Shown here in pieces: positions 40,290 to 40,418 of a DNA stretch of 40,418 nucleotides; within the stretch, counting starts at the first letter, position 1, and the number at the start of each line of letters is the position of its first letter. Below the pieces are notes generated by a model, which did not search any database, was not told where the DNA came from, and saw only the letters and a program-made list of their open reading frames with translations. Source of the DNA: an uncultured bacterium (GTDB lineage: Bacteria; Verrucomicrobiota; Kiritimatiellia; RFP12; UBA1067); NCBI GenBank assembly GCA_902799385.1, contig CADCAK010000025.1, positions 1-40,418 on the forward strand, written 5' to 3'. A program made the position numbers and the translations under genes.

Positions 40290-40418
40290 TAAATTCCCGC
40301 CGCGTGCCGCGTGCATCGGCACGGGCGAAATGTCCATTCTCCATGCGACCGGCGCGGAAGGGTCGAACCTGTATTTCTCCAACGGCGCGGGGCCGACGCT
40401 CGCCCCGCCAAGGCCCGT
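40284..40418 (-). CDS. 3' fragment of an unidentified gene entering from the right edge
   Basis: A minus-strand frame runs open from the right edge and stops at a TAA at 40284-40286. The last part, VAWRMDISPVPMHAARGG, has GC-rich third positions like the real genes around it. I cannot name the protein from 44 codons. A plus-strand frame over the same bases is also open, so the strand is not certain; the position just before the trkA promoter favours the minus strand. Confidence 0.4.
   Translation of the reverse strand, partial: TGLGGASVGPAPLEKYRFDPSAPVAWRMDISPVPMHAARGGNLW

Noticed and set aside
1..40418. tRNA or rRNA genes
   Set aside because: No cloverleaf with a conserved T-loop or rRNA-like block was seen on either strand by eye.

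Overview
The window reads as a densely packed, GC-rich chromosome segment of a Gram-negative anaerobe. LpxK and a MurNAc-recycling enzyme imply lipid A and a peptidoglycan sacculus. NfnAB, rubredoxin and a ferredoxin-thioredoxin-reductase-like domain imply low-potential ferredoxin metabolism. MurA has Asp in place of the usual catalytic Cys, as in Chlamydiae, and the first gene is of the eukaryote-like UDP-sugar pyrophosphorylase type. Together these suggest the PVC superphylum (Verrucomicrobiota, Kiritimatiellota or Lentisphaerota); this placement is an inference, not a demonstration. Almost all genes are on the minus strand, in operons whose genes touch or overlap (ATGA, TGATG, TAATG, GTGA). 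No rRNA, tRNA, CRISPR array or prophage was recognised.

Layout from left to right, with minus-strand operons read right to left. (1) 1-4100: PAS protein, RluA/RluD-type pseudouridine synthase, zinc-finger-like hypothetical, alanine racemase, UDP-sugar pyrophosphorylase (cut by the left edge). (2) 4103-9895: MurU-AmgK fusion, 700-residue unknown, short RsgA, QueA. (3) 9924-10748: small membrane protein. (4) 10755-14276: DnaQ-like exonuclease, CPA2 antiporter, and a membrane protein broken by a frameshift. (5) 14300-15973: glucose-6-phosphate isomerase. (6) 16041-17912: RluB-type synthase, C_GCAxxG_C_C protein and TsaC, with octanucleotide repeats between the last two. (7) 17938-20505: plus-strand nfnAB, converging on a 45-residue rubredoxin. 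(8) 20520-22245: Mrp, J-domain protein, RuvC. (9) 22308-23429: a REP-associated transposase with four REP-like elements. (10) 23452-27975: FucU (with a Tat-like leader), LpxK, DeoC, M48 peptidase. (11) 27976-32556: phosphohexomutase, two lipoproteins, PHP phosphoesterase. (12) 32630-36855: a xylose-type operon (kinase, sodium symporter, isomerase). (13) 36901-40289: TrkA/KtrA-like protein, MurA, ProC, and NadD fused to a ferredoxin-thioredoxin-reductase-like domain. A gene fragment enters at the right edge.

The strongest unexplained pattern is promoter architecture. An extended -10 element, TGNTATAAT, precedes most operons. At seven of them it ends only 6-10 bases before the start codon with no usable Shine-Dalgarno site, which predicts leaderless mRNAs. 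At the others it lies 17 or more bases away and a Shine-Dalgarno site is usually present. Other leads are the NadD-FTR fusion, the Tat-leader-FucU fusion, the RsgA lacking its zinc domain, simple-sequence repeats expanding two housekeeping proteins in frame, and the pairing of an Asp-type MurA with a MurNAc salvage fusion.
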